A stretch of 64,000 nt of DNA. Origin: Vespula vulgaris. Lineage: Eukaryota > Arthropoda > Insecta > Hymenoptera > Vespidae. The notes beneath the pieces were generated by a model, which was not told where the DNA came from, made no database searches, and was given only the letters and a program-made list of their open reading frames with translations. This document shows positions 1 to 14,702 of this stretch, one piece after another. The position numbers and the translations under genes are program-made. The stretch lies in the NCBI RefSeq assembly GCF_905475345.1, contig NC_066587.1, positions 17,999,558 through 18,063,557 of the forward strand, read 5' to 3'. Within the stretch, counting starts at the first letter, position 1. The number at the start of each line of letters is the position of its first letter.

Positions 1-199
1 GCAGCATCAGAATGCGGTGAGCTGCGGAATCACGTTAAAAGCTTTCTGACTCTCTTCTTTCTTTCTTCCTCTCTCTCTCTCTCTTACTCTCACTCTCTCT
101 ATCTTCTTCTCTCTCTCTCTCTCTTTCTCTCGTCTATCTATCTTCTCGGTTGTAATCCCGCATTCTCGCGTTGAAAAGCACGCGCGGACAAAAAAACGT

Positions 200-233
<34 letters not shown>

Positions 234-798
234 GAGAAATAGATAGAGATATGGTAGGAGGGGTGAGTGGATGGAAAGCAACGAAGGAATAGGACCGAAG
301 AGCAGGAAGGAGCACCTCGGAAATAAATTTTACGGGTTGAGTTCATGGAAAGTGCCGGTGGCTGTTAGCTGCCTGTAACGCACTTCTTTTCTTTTTCTTT
401 CATTCGCGATCGCTCTATCTCCGTTCTTTTCTTTCACGTGCGGAAATAGAACGCGAATAAAAAGGATTAATAGTCCGACTAGTTAACCGATTTAATGGTA
501 ATTTAACGTACATATATGTATATGCATGTATGTATGTATGTATGTATGTACAATCATACGTATATGTATACATATATATGTACGTACATATAATATATAC
601 GAGTATAATATATATATCTATACCTAGAGATTATTTTAGAGATTAAAAAACGAACAAAAAAAATTATGTCGATCCGATCGAATCGCAAATCATCGAGACA
701 TATCGTATTTTATTCGTCGGAATATTTATTGACATTAAAAAGATTTTATCGCATTACGATAGCAAATATCATGAATTTTCTTCCTTTCTCTGTTACAG
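1..798 (+). other. Intron sequence upstream of visible exon 1
   Basis: No coding signal. Holds a CT-rich tract (about 61-133) and a GA-rich tract (about 199-250) that are complementary, then a TATG/TA-rich tract near 511-600. It ends in the pyrimidine tract and acceptor for the exon at 799. Whether the whole stretch is one intron cannot be seen here. Confidence 0.6.
61..252. repeat. CT-rich tract followed by GA-rich tract
   Basis: Imperfect (CT)n at about 61-133 and (GA)n at about 199-250 are complementary and could pair over a 65-base loop. Confidence 0.8.
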
Positions 799-851
799 AC
801 GATTACATGGGGAGAATGGTCGCCATGGTCGAAATGGTCCCAATGTTCCAA
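799..851 (+). CDS. nolo: ADAMTSL gene, visible exon 1: start of TSP1-1
   Basis: A strong acceptor (pyrimidines then ttacag, ending at 798) opens the exon and gtaagt at 852 closes it. It begins in phase 0 and ends with two bases of a split codon. The peptide TWGEWSPWSKWSQCS has three overlapping WxxW motifs, the usual C-mannosylation sites of TSP1 repeats. The acceptor shows that at least one exon, holding the start codon and signal peptide, lies upstream of the window. Confidence 0.9.
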
Positions 852-1324
852 GTAAGTCGAAAAACAATCGATAATAATTTTCTAATAATTTTCTTACAGT
901 ATACAAGTTTTATCGAGTATATATACGTGTTTGATAAAGGGGAAGAAGGAAACAAGAGAAAGGAAAAAAAAATTTTGCAGGAGAATTTTATAAGATTTAC
1001 GTAAAAATAAATTTCCTGACAAACGTAGGTACCTAAATACATATACACATACGTACGTGCATACGTACATATATACGTACGTATCTACGTACGTACATGT
1101 ATACGTACGGATATGATTGAAAAATTGATAAGGAAAAATTCTCGCATGCTTACCGCTTCTTCTGATTACATCCGGTACTTTATCAAGGTGTAAAGATTAT
1201 GGTCTGACATATCGGAACTTTCGTGACCCGAACGTTTCGAAACTGCTACATCTGCGCTTCGTCATTTTCCAATAATTAATTCCAAAATTGTACTCGCGCG
1301 ACATACGGCGAATGACGAGCACTC

Positions 1325-1403
<79 letters not shown>

Positions 1404-2128
1404 GTCTCTGTCTCTCTTGACGTATACATTTTGTGTGTATATTTCGTGTGTTCCAATTGTGTTCCATTTTTTATAGAGAAACGCGTGGAAAATTAAAAGT
1501 CGATTGATCGAGTCGAAATTTCGCGTGCTACGCTCGCCTATGCATTTTCGCGTTCATACAGAAATAACAATCAATGTAGCAGATCTGTCGAAATGTCGTT
1601 GATAACGCGAACTAAACGAAAATACTCATTGTTTGTATGTGGCCGTGTATATCTATCTCCATCCGTATATATGTATATACGTTTGTGCGTGTGCGTGCGC
1701 GCGTGTGTATGTTCCAGTTGAAAATTCTACTCTATTTATTTTCTATTTTTTCTTTTTTTTTTTTTTTTATTACGTCTTTTTTTTCGACGAGTCGCTGCAT
1801 GTAAAAAAAAATTGTTATCGAGGTCGGATCGGATCGGATCGATCGTTTGATCTTTCGACCTACCGACCGACCGACCGACCGACCGACCGACATAAAATTA
1901 ATCTTTTAACACTCGCCGATCAAAGTTAAAATTTGAACATCCTACGTTTACATCTCACAGAATTAAATCCAATAGTAGCCAAGAGTGTACAGGCATGCGC
2001 AATCTAGTTATAGGATAAAGTAATATACAGATATGTATATACATATACATATATATATATATAGTCTTGTAAAATATCCATCGCTAAATAAATTTCCACG
2101 TTTATTTTAAGTTAGGATCGACGACCGT

Positions 2129-2196
<68 letters not shown>

Positions 2197-4253
2197 AAGC
2201 TTCAACAACTTTAGTAAAATCTAATAATATAACCATTTTGACATAAAACGACAACGAACGAAATAGTCGAATTTATTCAATTGTATATTTTATTCAACGA
2301 TCCTTATTTAAACGCAGATACGATATATCTATCTGAGAGATATTAAAAGAAAAAGAAAAAAGAAAAAGATTTTATATTTCCAATTATTTTCACGAGTCAC
2401 ATTGTGTGTACGCGTATGTGTGTACATATATGCGTGTATATCGGATTATTGAGTTTTCTTTTTCCTTAACGATCGTAAAAGCATAAAAGTGCAACGAAAG
2501 GTCACCTGGATAGCTATCAGAAATCGTTCGATCGATGTCACGCGAGAAAGATGAACTTTCATTCATCGATCGTAACAACGAAAGGTCGCACTTTATTAAC
2601 CAACGATGCATCTCTCTTTCTCTCTCTCTCTTACAAATACACACACACACACACACAAACACGTACACACACATACAAATTCTTTATCCGCGTGACCTAA
2701 TCTCGCGTTTTTCCGAAGCAAAGAACGTTTCGTGAACGAGCCGAGCTTCGACGATACGCCACAGGAATGTTAAACGTTTCGGAACTCATTTTGGCCGAGA
2801 GAGAAACTGCCAAGTTACACCAACTATACTATACCCTCATCCCCCTTAACCTCCACCCTTTACCGATCCTTTACCCCTCACCCAATACTCACCCTTCTAC
2901 TCCTCCTTCTACACTACCCTCACCGATCGCCCGTTTACGTCCCGCACAAATCTCGTGTTTGTTTTTCAGTTAACTCGAAATTGGCGTAGACTCCGAGAGC
3001 TGGTAATTTATGATGTTCGCAAGTTGAACGCAAAGTCCCCGTTACGTCACCTGTAACTCGAAAAACTTATTGCGTATGATCTATGACGCTTACGCCATTG
3101 CTATCGCCATCTATCTTTGCGGTTAACGTTTTCTCTCTCTCTATTTTTTTCTTTTTTCTTTTTTCTTTCTTCTCTCTCGCTTTGTTTCTATTCCATTCCT
3201 TTTTTTTTTCTTTTTTTTTGTAATCGCTAGTAAATCTTCCTCGCGATCGGTCACGAGGCCTACTATATCGCTTTAATGATCCTCCATTATCGTATTATAG
3301 TATTATCGTGTTTATTATCGTATATGTCGTATAATTATCGTACAAATACTTATTTTTAATTCCAATCGTAATTTTCATTCCAGTTGTATCGTATTATAAT
3401 TTTCTTATCGATTCGCAAAATTTTCAGGAGTTGCGGCGGTGGAATATCGAAGCAACAACGGCGATGCAGACGAAAACCGTGCAAGGGAAGACCTTGGAAT
3501 ACAAAATACAAAGTCTGCAATCCTCAGGTAGATATATTTACGTCTTCTTTTTCTTCCTTTTTTTTCTTTTTTTATTTACATAGTAAAACGCCAAAAAAAG
3601 AAGAAAACAGAAAAGAGAGAGAGCAAAAATATCGAAATATTTTAAAGATCCAGAAGATCCGAAAGATCGACGATGAAGAAGAAAAGCCAAGAATATATAA
3701 AACCTTATCCCGATGTTTACGCGCGAATACATAAATCTAGAAACGAGTGAGATGTAATCGAATCACGTCTTTCTAGAATTATTTTTGTCGTCGTCGTCGT
3801 CGTCGTCTTCGTTGTTATTGTTTTTTTTATAGTTACAATTATCGTTACTGTTACCGTTGCAGTCGTAGTCTCAGTTATTGTCGTCGTCGTCGTCGTCGTC
3901 GTCGTTGTTGTTACTTTTATTATTGCAGTCGTTGTTGTTACATTGTTATATTTATAACAAACTGGAGGAATTCGCAGAGCAATTGAATTATCAGGGGAAG
4001 AGTAACAGACTGACGAAACAATTCTCGGTTCGGTGAAACATATGCATCGAGACACACAAGCGATGGTTCTAACGATCGAGAGAAGGCGGACCACCAGCAA
4101 CACTACTACTACTACTACTGCCAGGAGTAGGACTACTACCACTACCATCGCTACCGTCGCCGTTGCCATCACCAAGCACTAGCACTAGCACTAGCACTAG
4201 CACTAGGACTAGGACTAGGACTAGGACTAGGACTAGTACTAGCACCTGCATCG

Positions 4254-4285
<32 letters not shown>

Positions 4286-4426
4286 GAGACCAGGAAATTC
4301 GTGGTTCGCGCAAACAACGAAACGAAGTTAACTCTGTCATTTAACTCGCAACTTTCCAAGTTCTGTTCGGCGCTTCTACGACGATACGCTACCGTGGCCT
4401 CGATTCTCTTCGCTCGAGAAATGAAA

Positions 4427-4468
<42 letters not shown>

Positions 4469-4535
4469 AACATTACGCTTCGTTTCTTTCCCCTTAACGA
4501 CGACCGTTTTAGCATCGTCGATTGTTCTTGTTACT

Positions 4536-4574
<39 letters not shown>

Positions 4575-4781
4575 GTAGATAGGAATTAGCATCAGAACGG
4601 ATTTTCCCGAGTGAAGTGGAACGTTCCAGATCGTCAGAAAATGCGTGTCGTATTCTATAAAAGTAGAACAATAGTGTAGATAAGAGTAAAATAGAAATTA
4701 GTCATTTTTATCAATTAGTTTTTAACATACAACAAGTACATATAGATACACACACACATATATATATACATAAATAAATAG

Positions 4782-4813
<32 letters not shown>

Positions 4814-5603
4814 AAATACATATTGATCCATCGTGAAAATGAAAAAAGCATACGAGTTTGACAAATACAAACAAACAAACAAACAAACAAACTAACTAAC
4901 TAACTAACAAATAAAATTCGTCATCGGTGCATAAGATTCATTCGTTCTCATAGATATACATTCTATCTAGCTAACCAAACCAACCAACCAGTCAGTCAGT
5001 CAGTCAGTCAGTCAGTCAGTCAGTCAGTCAGTCAGTCACCCTCTTGCTGTGATTATGACGTATACAGATAGAGACAAGGATAAGGGACGAAGGGAGTAAT
5101 GGAAGAAAGTGTAGAGAGAGACACGGACAGAGTTCGAGTATGGATGCACGCATGCATGCATGCATGCATGCATCCATGCATGCATGCATGCAGGAACGTG
5201 CTCGACGATGCGAGCTCATGGAAATACTACACAGACGCTCTGCGGATAGTCGAGCATAACCGAGGCTAACATCGAGATCCGTCGTCGCTCCGACCCGACC
5301 CACATTCGAATCTGGGACAGAGACTTTCGGGATGAGAAGAGAGAACTAGCAGCATCCGCATTCGCACCCGCACAACCAGCTCCACTAATGCTAACACTAC
5401 CACTACTATATTGCTATTACCACTACTATTACTGTTACTACTGCTACTCTTATTACCACTACTACTACTACCAACGTCATCACGTCAGTGCCACCATCGT
5501 CACCCCCTATCTAGCGAACTTCGACCCTCTACTAAAATCGGATCGAAAGCTACCGGTTTGGTACGCCAACAGCGACCGTCTCATTGATATCTCTGCCAAC
5601 TTG

Positions 5604-5637
<34 letters not shown>

Positions 5638-6994
5638 TATATATATATATATATATACAGATATATATATATATATATATATTTCTGTATCAGTGTAATG
5701 ATGGTAGAAGAACGAGAGATCGCTGAGAGAGCGGAGGGATAGAAAGGAGGGTTAGTTACTACTATGCTTCAAATACGTTTCCATTCGTTTTCGAAAGAGC
5801 ACCAGCAATATCGCATTGTCTCGATCCGCGTTCTCATAATACCGAATATGGAACAATTCGATCTGCCGATGAAAAGGAGAGAAACCCGAAGTGGAACATC
5901 CAGAGATGGAGGAGGAGCGAGTGGGAGAGAGGAATCATCCGTCTATCCATCTCAACGTTTTATCTCGAATTTGCAGTTGATAGAACGTCTCTAACTTACT
6001 TAGTTTATTCGTCCTTCGTCTTTATTTATTGATCTATCATCGCGAAGAACTTCGTGTAAGCTTCTTGTTTTCTTTTTTCTCTTTCTTTCTTCTTTCTTTC
6101 TTTTTGGAATATTTCGGACAGAGTTTTCATTAAGTTTAACTAAAGATTAGGGCTAGAGATAGAGAAAGAGAGGGATTAGTTTGGAACATTATTTAATCGG
6201 ATGAAATTTCTTTTTTCTTTTTCTTTTTTTTTTACTTTCTCTTTCTTCCTTTTCTTTGTTTTTCTTTTCTCTATTCTTTTTTTTTTAATCTTGTTTTGCT
6301 TTGTTTCGTTTATCTTCACGAGCTAGAAACGCGTTTTATATCACATCCGATCTAATCAACGAACGATCAGTCAGAAAGAGTAGCTCCAGTCGCGTAATCA
6401 ACTCCGTCACACACACACACACACACACACACATACTATTCGAATAGTTCTACAGTCTGATGCTAACGTCTTTCTCTCTTTCTCCTTCTTCTTCTTTTTC
6501 TTCTTCTTCTACTTCTTCGTTTTCTTCTTCTTCTTTTCTTCTTCTTTTCTTCTTTCTTCTCTTTCTTCAGTCTCCTATCGGATCGATTTGATTTATTATC
6601 TAGACTACCAGGCAACATTTTCTCCTTACCCCTTGACGTATCTCAACAAAGCAAACTCAAGTAGAAGGGCAATCGAGTAAAAAAGAAAAATCTCAAACTT
6701 CTTAACGCTTTCTTGATTTACAGAAGCTCGAAGACACGTGTATCGGTTTATCGATTTCAACCGTAGACTCTAGGATACACTCTTACATGTATCATCATCT
6801 ATATATCATATATATATATATTTTTTAAATATATTTATAGAAACTAATAGGAGAAATGAGAAGAGATGGAAAAAAGAAAAAAAGGAAAGAAGAAACGGAG
6901 AAGACAAATAATATGAAATTTGTGTACAAAAAGAAAAGAAATAATCGTTTAACGAGATAAAAATGAAGCAGGAAAAGATCGACAAATTTGTGAA

Positions 6995-7035
<41 letters not shown>

Positions 7036-7613
7036 AAGTCTATATATGTGTGTGTGTGTATGTATATATATTCTAAATATATTCATAGAAACTAATTGAA
7101 GAAATGAGAAGGAATGGAAAAAAAGGGAAAAAAGAAAGCAGAAACGGAAAAGGCAAATAGTATTAAATTTGTATACAAAAGAAAAAAAAAAACAATCCTT
7201 TAACGAGATAAAAATGAAATATAAACAGATGAACGAACGTATGATGAACACCTATCTCTATCTTTCTCTCTCCGAATTATTTTATATTTTATCGAAGCTG
7301 GATGAAATTTCTGACAAGTGTATTAATCGTACTAGATAGTATCACTGATATTTATATAAAATACCTACAACATACATACATACATACACACAATATACAC
7401 ATTTCGAAGAGAACTCTTTATACGAAGGACGATCCCTTTGGACAATAATTTAACCATGAGACGATAAATTTAATGTTAAAATCCAACCGGAAGGGATTTA
7501 CGTCCATGGTGGATGTTCTCGCCCTTCTCCAACCCTCTCTTCCCTTTCTTCGTTCTTCCTTCTCTTTCTTGCCTACACCTTCTCTTTTCCTCTCTTTCTC
7601 TATCTATCTCTTT

Positions 7614-7681
<68 letters not shown>

Positions 7682-7840
7682 TACATATGCACAGCTTTGC
7701 CACGTTCTCCACTCACGTATTCGTGGACAAAGGGATTGTAAATTGTCAGCTCGTTATAAACGAAGAATAATCGTGAAGTTGCGACACGCCTCTCGCAAAC
7801 CAATTCCCGGCTATTCGTTTCGCGCAATTTTTTTTTTTTT

Positions 7841-7876
<36 letters not shown>

Positions 7877-8075
7877 CTTTCTTCTTTTTTTCGTTTTTCG
7901 TTTTTTCGCTTTTTTTCTCTTTTCTCCTTTTTTCTTCAACTTCTTTTTTCCACCCTCCGGTTTGTAGCAAAGGTAAGGGGTGGGAGTGAGTGCAAGTGGG
8001 AGAAAAAAAAAAGTTCGTTAACGCGCAAGGTACTTGGAGACAGAAATTCATTTGGTCCGTTCTTTTCTTTTCTTT

Positions 8076-8107
<32 letters not shown>

Positions 8108-8324
8108 TTCGTTTTTCTCGTTTTTCTTTTTGTCTTCTTTTTCTCCCTTTTTCCTTTTTTTTTTCTTGCATTCAGAATATGTAGTACCAGAATGTATGTT
8201 ATAAGGGAGGAGGAACGAAAGGGCGGAGACGGGTAAAGTGCTTTTATACAGACATTTCTCGCAAACATTTTTTTCGTTCTTTTTTTTTTTTCCTTTTTCT
8301 TTTCCCCATCACCTCTCCTCTCCT

Positions 8325-8355
<31 letters not shown>

Positions 8356-8615
8356 CTACTCCTAAACCTTTTTTGCTTCTATTTTTTTGTTTCTTTCCTT
8401 CTTCTTATTCTTCTTTTTCTTTCTACTTCCTTTCCTTCTCCTCCTCCCTTTTTACCAGCTTGTTTCTAAAAATTATTTTTTAACAAAAGATGTTCGAGCG
8501 AGAAGACCAGAGATTTCACCCCTCTTTTTTTCTCCGAGAGAAGGAAGAAGAAGAAAAAAAGACGGGAAAAGGGAGAAACAAGATAAAAGGAAAGAATGAA
8601 AGAATGAATGAATGA

Positions 8616-8663
<48 letters not shown>

Positions 8664-10259
8664 AAAAATCTCGGAACTTTTCGTCCCTAGGAAAAACCAT
8701 CTCGTTTGCTCTCATTTTCTCATAACGAGACTCGACTTCGTTCACGATTTTTCCTGCACTCTTACATACGTACGTACGTACGTACGTACGAATGAACGAA
8801 AGAACGAACGAACGAACGAACGAACGAACGAATGAACGAACCGTTTCCTTCGTGATTCGCCTAACAAATTTCCTCTAATAGTATTTCACTCGTTTACCTA
8901 TACATAAGAATCTTTTGTAAAACGTCTACACACACATATAATATACATGTGTATATATATATACAAAAATATATATATATATATAAATATATATATAAAA
9001 TCACTCGTCTTTTCGTTCTAACAAAATCCTTTGTTAAAAAATGATTGTTAGAAACAAGCTTGTGAGATAGAAAAAGATGAAAAAAGGAGTAGGAAGAAAA
9101 AAGGAAAAAGGAAAGATAAAAGCAAAAAAGGGTTAGGGGTAGAGGTAGAGATAGGAAGGGGATAATGGAAAGAAAGAAAAAAAAATATATATATATACAT
9201 AAAACAGTATATGTCTTAACGTTCATAAAAAAAAATGGATAAAATTTCGAAACGAAAAGAGAGAAAAAAAATACATACCCAGGCGTACACGTTCGTTCGA
9301 TGTAAATATTCGTTCAATCGATTCCCTCTTATCTTTCTTAGCATTCCCAAAAGTATCGATATTATCGGCAGAGCTATAAGAAAAAGGTGCAACGAACCAT
9401 TTCGGTTTCGAGTTCGGTTGGCAGTTCGTCGTAGAGGTAGTCAGTAAATCCAGTATCGCAGATTCTACGCGAGATCCTTTCAACTTGAGGGTGGTAAGAG
9501 AATCGGAACGTGAGAGTTAGCAAAGAGAAGAGAGGATAGAGAAAAAGAGAAATATATATATATATACACACATACACACACACACATATATATATACATA
9601 TATAGTAGCTAAAGGGAAAGGGAAGAATCACGGGAAATGAAATGAGCGGCAAGAAAAGGGAACACAACGCCATTAGCATAACGAAACGGGGAGACGTGCA
9701 GTGAATCTAGATTCATCTCTCTTTCTCTCTCTTTCTCTTTCTATCTTTCTCTCTGTCTCTTTTTCTATTCTTGTCCTTTCACCTCTTCTTTGTCTCTCGC
9801 TTCACTTTGTCTTCTCTCTCTCTCTCTCTCTCTCTCTGTCTGTCTCTTTCTATCTTGTAGATTTTCAGTGCACTCTGTTAACACTGGTAATGGTTCAGTG
9901 TGTATTTCACGAGTGCGGCTACCGGCTGTTCCCTTCCATTTTGCTCTCAGAGAAAACAGAGGAAATTCATTTGCGAGCTGCTACGAAAATTTCGCCGTGG
10001 TAGCCGCGATAAAGCTTTACCGGGACGCGTTTCGTTTCGGATTCTCATAGCTCTCACTCGTAAGGCATACACGTTCTCCTCTTTCTCCTCTATCTTCTCT
10101 TCCTCCTCCCCCTCCTTTTCATCCTCCCCCTCTTCCTTCAACTTCACCCTCTACCTCCACCTCCATTGCCTGCCGCCTTCCGGCCGATATAAAGCCTCTC
10201 TAGAACGTTTTACTACGACAAAAGGACGTTTTCGGGCACGTCGCTTTCCTTTGTCATCT

Positions 10260-10295
<36 letters not shown>

Positions 10296-11505
10296 CTCTC
10301 TCACCTTCCAAAAAAAAAAAAAAAAAAGAACGAGAACCTCTCAACTTTGCTAGAAATTCGCGAGACACTCGATCGCGAAGATATTTGCGAAGCTAAAATA
10401 TTTACTTTCTTTTTTTTTTTTGTTCTTTTTTTGTTCTTTTTTCTTTCTTTTTTTCTTTCTTTTCTCTCCTTTCGTTCCAATAGTATAACGATTTCATATA
10501 AATTCGCTCGCGCTGAAACGTAGCGCGTCCGGGTATTACGATCTTTTTGTTCTTGTTTTAATTTCAATAGGATTCGTCGTTTAATCGTTTACGTTCATTA
10601 AGAAATCGTTCGGTGGAATCGCGCTAAACGACGATTAAATTTTGAAATACACCATACGATTTCATTTTTCGATGATAAAACCTTTGCTATCGGTTTATTT
10701 TGTTTGAGAATTTTGATGGAAACGTAACGCTATCGATACGCGATCTCTTTTATAATGTTTTCCGTACGTTATCGCATTATACAACAAATATATTTCATAG
10801 ATTCTAATAAAGACACGAGAGAAACTGCTCGAGAAAATGCTCGGTAAGTTCGGATAATTTAAAGCCGACAAGGCTTACCCTTAAATTGTTCTAAGCTTCT
10901 TAAAGGGTACACGTGGGATTAAAATTTCAAAGTTACAGGAATACGTACGCTTTCTTAGCTCGTAGACGATCCTTAAACTTCGACATTGTTCGCAAATATG
11001 TTTAGATCGTGCACTCTAATTAACGCGATACACAATCTCTAACGTTTTATGTTTTTCGATAAACACGAATATTTTATAATCGTACGTAAACGTCTTGAGA
11101 CAACGTTTGTTGTTTTTTGAAGGATCAACAAAATTCAAAATTAAACTTTCCTATTGCGATAGCAATGAAATCTAAGAAAAAAAAAAAACGAAATATACAA
11201 AAATAAAAAATACACAAAGAAAAGAAACGAAAATGTAAACGGAAGGAAATATAAGAAAGAAAATCTTTTCTATTCTTAATATACGAAATAGATCGTAGAG
11301 AGAAAGAGAGAGAGAGAAAGAAAATAAAAAAGAAAAATAAAAAAAGAAACGATATGAGAAAATAGAGAACCCCTGACAGTAATTCGTATCTCGTTCTTGT
11401 ACACCAAAAGCGATGGTACATCGAGTTAAGTTCTTAAATGGATCTCTCGAGCGTGAATAACCATGATAATGTACATACATATATATACATACATACATAC
11501 ATACA

Positions 11506-11541
<36 letters not shown>

Positions 11542-12378
11542 TACATACGTACATATAAAGATACGTAAGAAAAGCGAATACAATCGTTTCAACAGCATTT
11601 ATAGTAGCTTCGAATAGCACTTTCATACGGCGATAAGTCTAGCAGAGTTTTTTCTCTTTTTTTTTATTTATTTTTTTATTTTTTTAACGGGACAAGCTAC
11701 GACGCGTCGTAGAGTGTAGTAAATGTATTCGAGGATATGAAGGACAATGTGTGTTCGATTGATCGACTCCATCGATGCCGTTGGCAATATTTTCGAGTGT
11801 ATTCGGGGGAAGGCGTTAAAAAAGAAAAACAAAAAAAAAAGAAAAAAAAGAAAAAAGAAATCAAAAAAAGAAAAATATTGGATTTTCATCGAATAATAAA
11901 ATGTGTGCATTTGTGTGTATTTGCGTGTATGTGTATATACGCGTCTGTGTGTGTGTGTATATTCATCGATAACGTTCGATGGTTAGAAGAACAATAAACT
12001 AGTAGAACTCAATTCGGTGCAAGGCGAGGTGCAATAAAAATCTAATGCCAGGTTGTACTACTGCGGATATTCGGGTCGCAGCATTTCGGTGCATCGATGC
12101 TACGACGATATGAACCCTTGCCAAATCCGCTGTCCTCGAGTTCGCATAACTACCGTATATACTTGCGAGTATAGATCGATTATAGATATATTCCATATCG
12201 TGGTCCATTAATATCCACCGCATAGAGGAGGAATATCATTCACCAACTATCACCAATTTAATATTATAGTAGGTCACAAATCAAATGAAATTTACATGTA
12301 TGTATGTATTATTACATGTAAAAAAAAGATTATACAAATTTATTATTCGTTATTTATTATTATATTATAAGAAAAAAA

Positions 12379-12414
<36 letters not shown>

Positions 12415-13302
12415 ATTGTATCGAAAAATTAATTATTGAAGTTTCTATATTGTACATAACAAAAAAAAAAAAAAAAAGGGAAAAGAGAAAGAAAGAAAGA
12501 GGAAAAGAGAAATAATGAGAATGAGATTCATATTATGAAAATAATGGTAGTAATAATTTTTTATATACGAAAAAAAAAAAAAAAATCTCATCCTACGTTT
12601 CTTTTTTCTATTCCTTTTTTCTTTCCCTCTTTCTTTTCTGTTTTTTCATGTACAACATGAAAACTTCAGTTATTTAAAATTAATTTTTCATTACAATTGA
12701 TTTTTCTTTTTTACATATTATAATTCACGATGAATGTTTTGTTTCAAGTATTTTTTTCTTTTCTTTTATACACACACACATACACATTACTTTTTATTTC
12801 GTTATTAGATTTTCTTAGAGATCACTGAAATAACCACTTTCACTCGCTTTTAATAGATACCAAACACCAAAACTCTTTATCTCTTTTGGTTTTAGCACAT
12901 TTAACCATTTTCGACGAATCCGATCGCATGTCGCATAACCGCAAATCCGTTCTCTCGGTCACGGAAAAGGTTCGTGGTCGTAATCGATTAGATTTCAAGG
13001 TCGTCCGTTCGGACACTATCGTGGTCGATTAAATCTACGGATACTGGATTAGTTTAACGCCCAAGGTTATTTCATTCCAAAAGAAATTTGTAAAAAAGAA
13101 ATTGATTCTTCTCCTTTAAAGTTATTTGTAGTTTTCGTGATTGAAAAAAAAAAAGGAAAGAAGAAAGAAAATAAATTTCTCTTTGAAATTCTAATGGTAA
13201 TTCTTAAGAAAAAAAAAAAAAAAGAAAAACAAAGAAAAAAGAAAGAAATAAAATGAATAATGATATAACGAATCGATATCGAATCAAAGTGAGCCATAAA
13301 AC

Positions 13303-13356
<54 letters not shown>

Positions 13357-14646
13357 ACGTAAGAATTGATTCGTGAAGTATCTAAATTTCGTGAAAAATC
13401 CAATGAATAATATTCGGTCACGTAAGGCATTACGTGTCTTATGGCAGTAAACATCTTGAAAGGTAGATTAATAGCGCTGTATAACGATCGTCGAGAAGAT
13501 ATCTTCTTATGAAATGCAAATTTCGTCGTATTAGAAAAATATCTTATGCTTTCTGGGCATTTATTTATGGGAGATCGACGAATAGGACGATGACTCGTTT
13601 AAACGAGAGGAATGAAAAGAGATAGGAAAAAGATACGAACAAAAGAGAAAACAAGAGAAAGCCAACGAAAACGAAAAGACGAGAAGAAAAAAAGAGAAAG
13701 AAAAGAATAAAAAAAAAGAAAGAGAGAGAGAGAGAGAATAGTAACTCGGTACGAATCGCACGAAACCGATCGATTTAATTCGAACCGATTTCATATGGGT
13801 CGACTTAATGATCGATAATAAGTCTATTGTTTGTACGCGAATAAATACATCGCTTTCTCTGTAAGCATAATGGTAAATCGTAGAGAGGGTTAACCTAACC
13901 ATTCGGTGAAAGCCGAAGGATCATTCGATTTTCATCGATTATCACCAAGAGAACACGGGTAAATGTTGTCCGGTAAACAATCATCAGCAATGTAAATCTA
14001 GACCGAACGATTTCCCCAGGCTGTGTAGGTTTGCGGCGTGTTTTCATCTCTTTCTATCTCTTTCTCTCTCTCTCTCTCTCTTTCTATATATATATATATA
14101 TTTGTGTGTGTGTGTGTGTATATATCTTTCTTTCTCTATCTATCTATCTCTATCTCTATCTCTTATATAGGTTGTGTTAAACTCGTTATATGTATAATAT
14201 TTAGGTATACCTTGAACCTTCGTTACGTTCGGTATATCACGCTTACTGGCTAATTAAACTTAGTTTATTCATGATCTCGATACGACGCGCGAGTATTATA
14301 ACGAGCTCCGATGCAATAATCTAATTATTAAAAAAATTTATATATACATATATATATATGTTAAGATACAAGGAATGTTATTGTTTTTTGTTGACATTAT
14401 CGATAAGATCGAACAAACATAATCGAAGTTATTTACGATAATTTCCTTTCGTTAGAAATGATGTCAAACATATATAACAGATGACAGTCTTCTGTAGAAA
14501 TTTTCTTTGACAATCAACGTATCCGAAGAGCGATTATCTTGCAAATAGGCTCAATGAGATATATGTACATATGTATATAGTCAACGAAAAGCATCGTGGT
14601 ACTCTCGATCGTATAAGACAACGTTAAAGGGGCACCCTCATATACA

Positions 14647-14702
<56 letters not shown>

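Larger units (their letters stand above)
852..3427 (+). other. ADAMTSL intron 1 (2.6 kb)
   Basis: Contains ACGT-rich repeats (1020-1110), CT/AT microsatellite (1322-1416), CGAC repeat (1863-1891) and a 62-base GA tract (2133-2194). I see no coding exon in it. Confidence 0.75.
8354..9145. repeat. Large imperfect inverted repeat, arms about 150-165 bases
   Basis: Arm 8354-8520 and the reverse complement of arm 8999-9145 share, in order: ccct-act-c-c-taa, ccttttttgctt, a pyrimidine stretch, cttgtttctaa, attttttaacaaa and gaaaagac-like words. The 480-base spacer holds GAAA, ACGT and GAAC repeats. No coding sequence or target-site duplication recognised. Confidence 0.75.

Noticed and set aside
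666..1004. Open reading frame overlapping visible exon 1 that could be taken as the first coding exon with its own ATG
   Set aside because: It reads the exon in a different frame from the TSP1 peptide and runs past a strong gtaagt donor; a good acceptor at 798 shows the exon is internal.
7473..7967. Long serine/leucine/phenylalanine-rich frames here and at many CT or TTTC tracts on both strands
   Set aside because: They are translations of microsatellites without splice context or conserved residues; the same appearance recurs at every CT tract.
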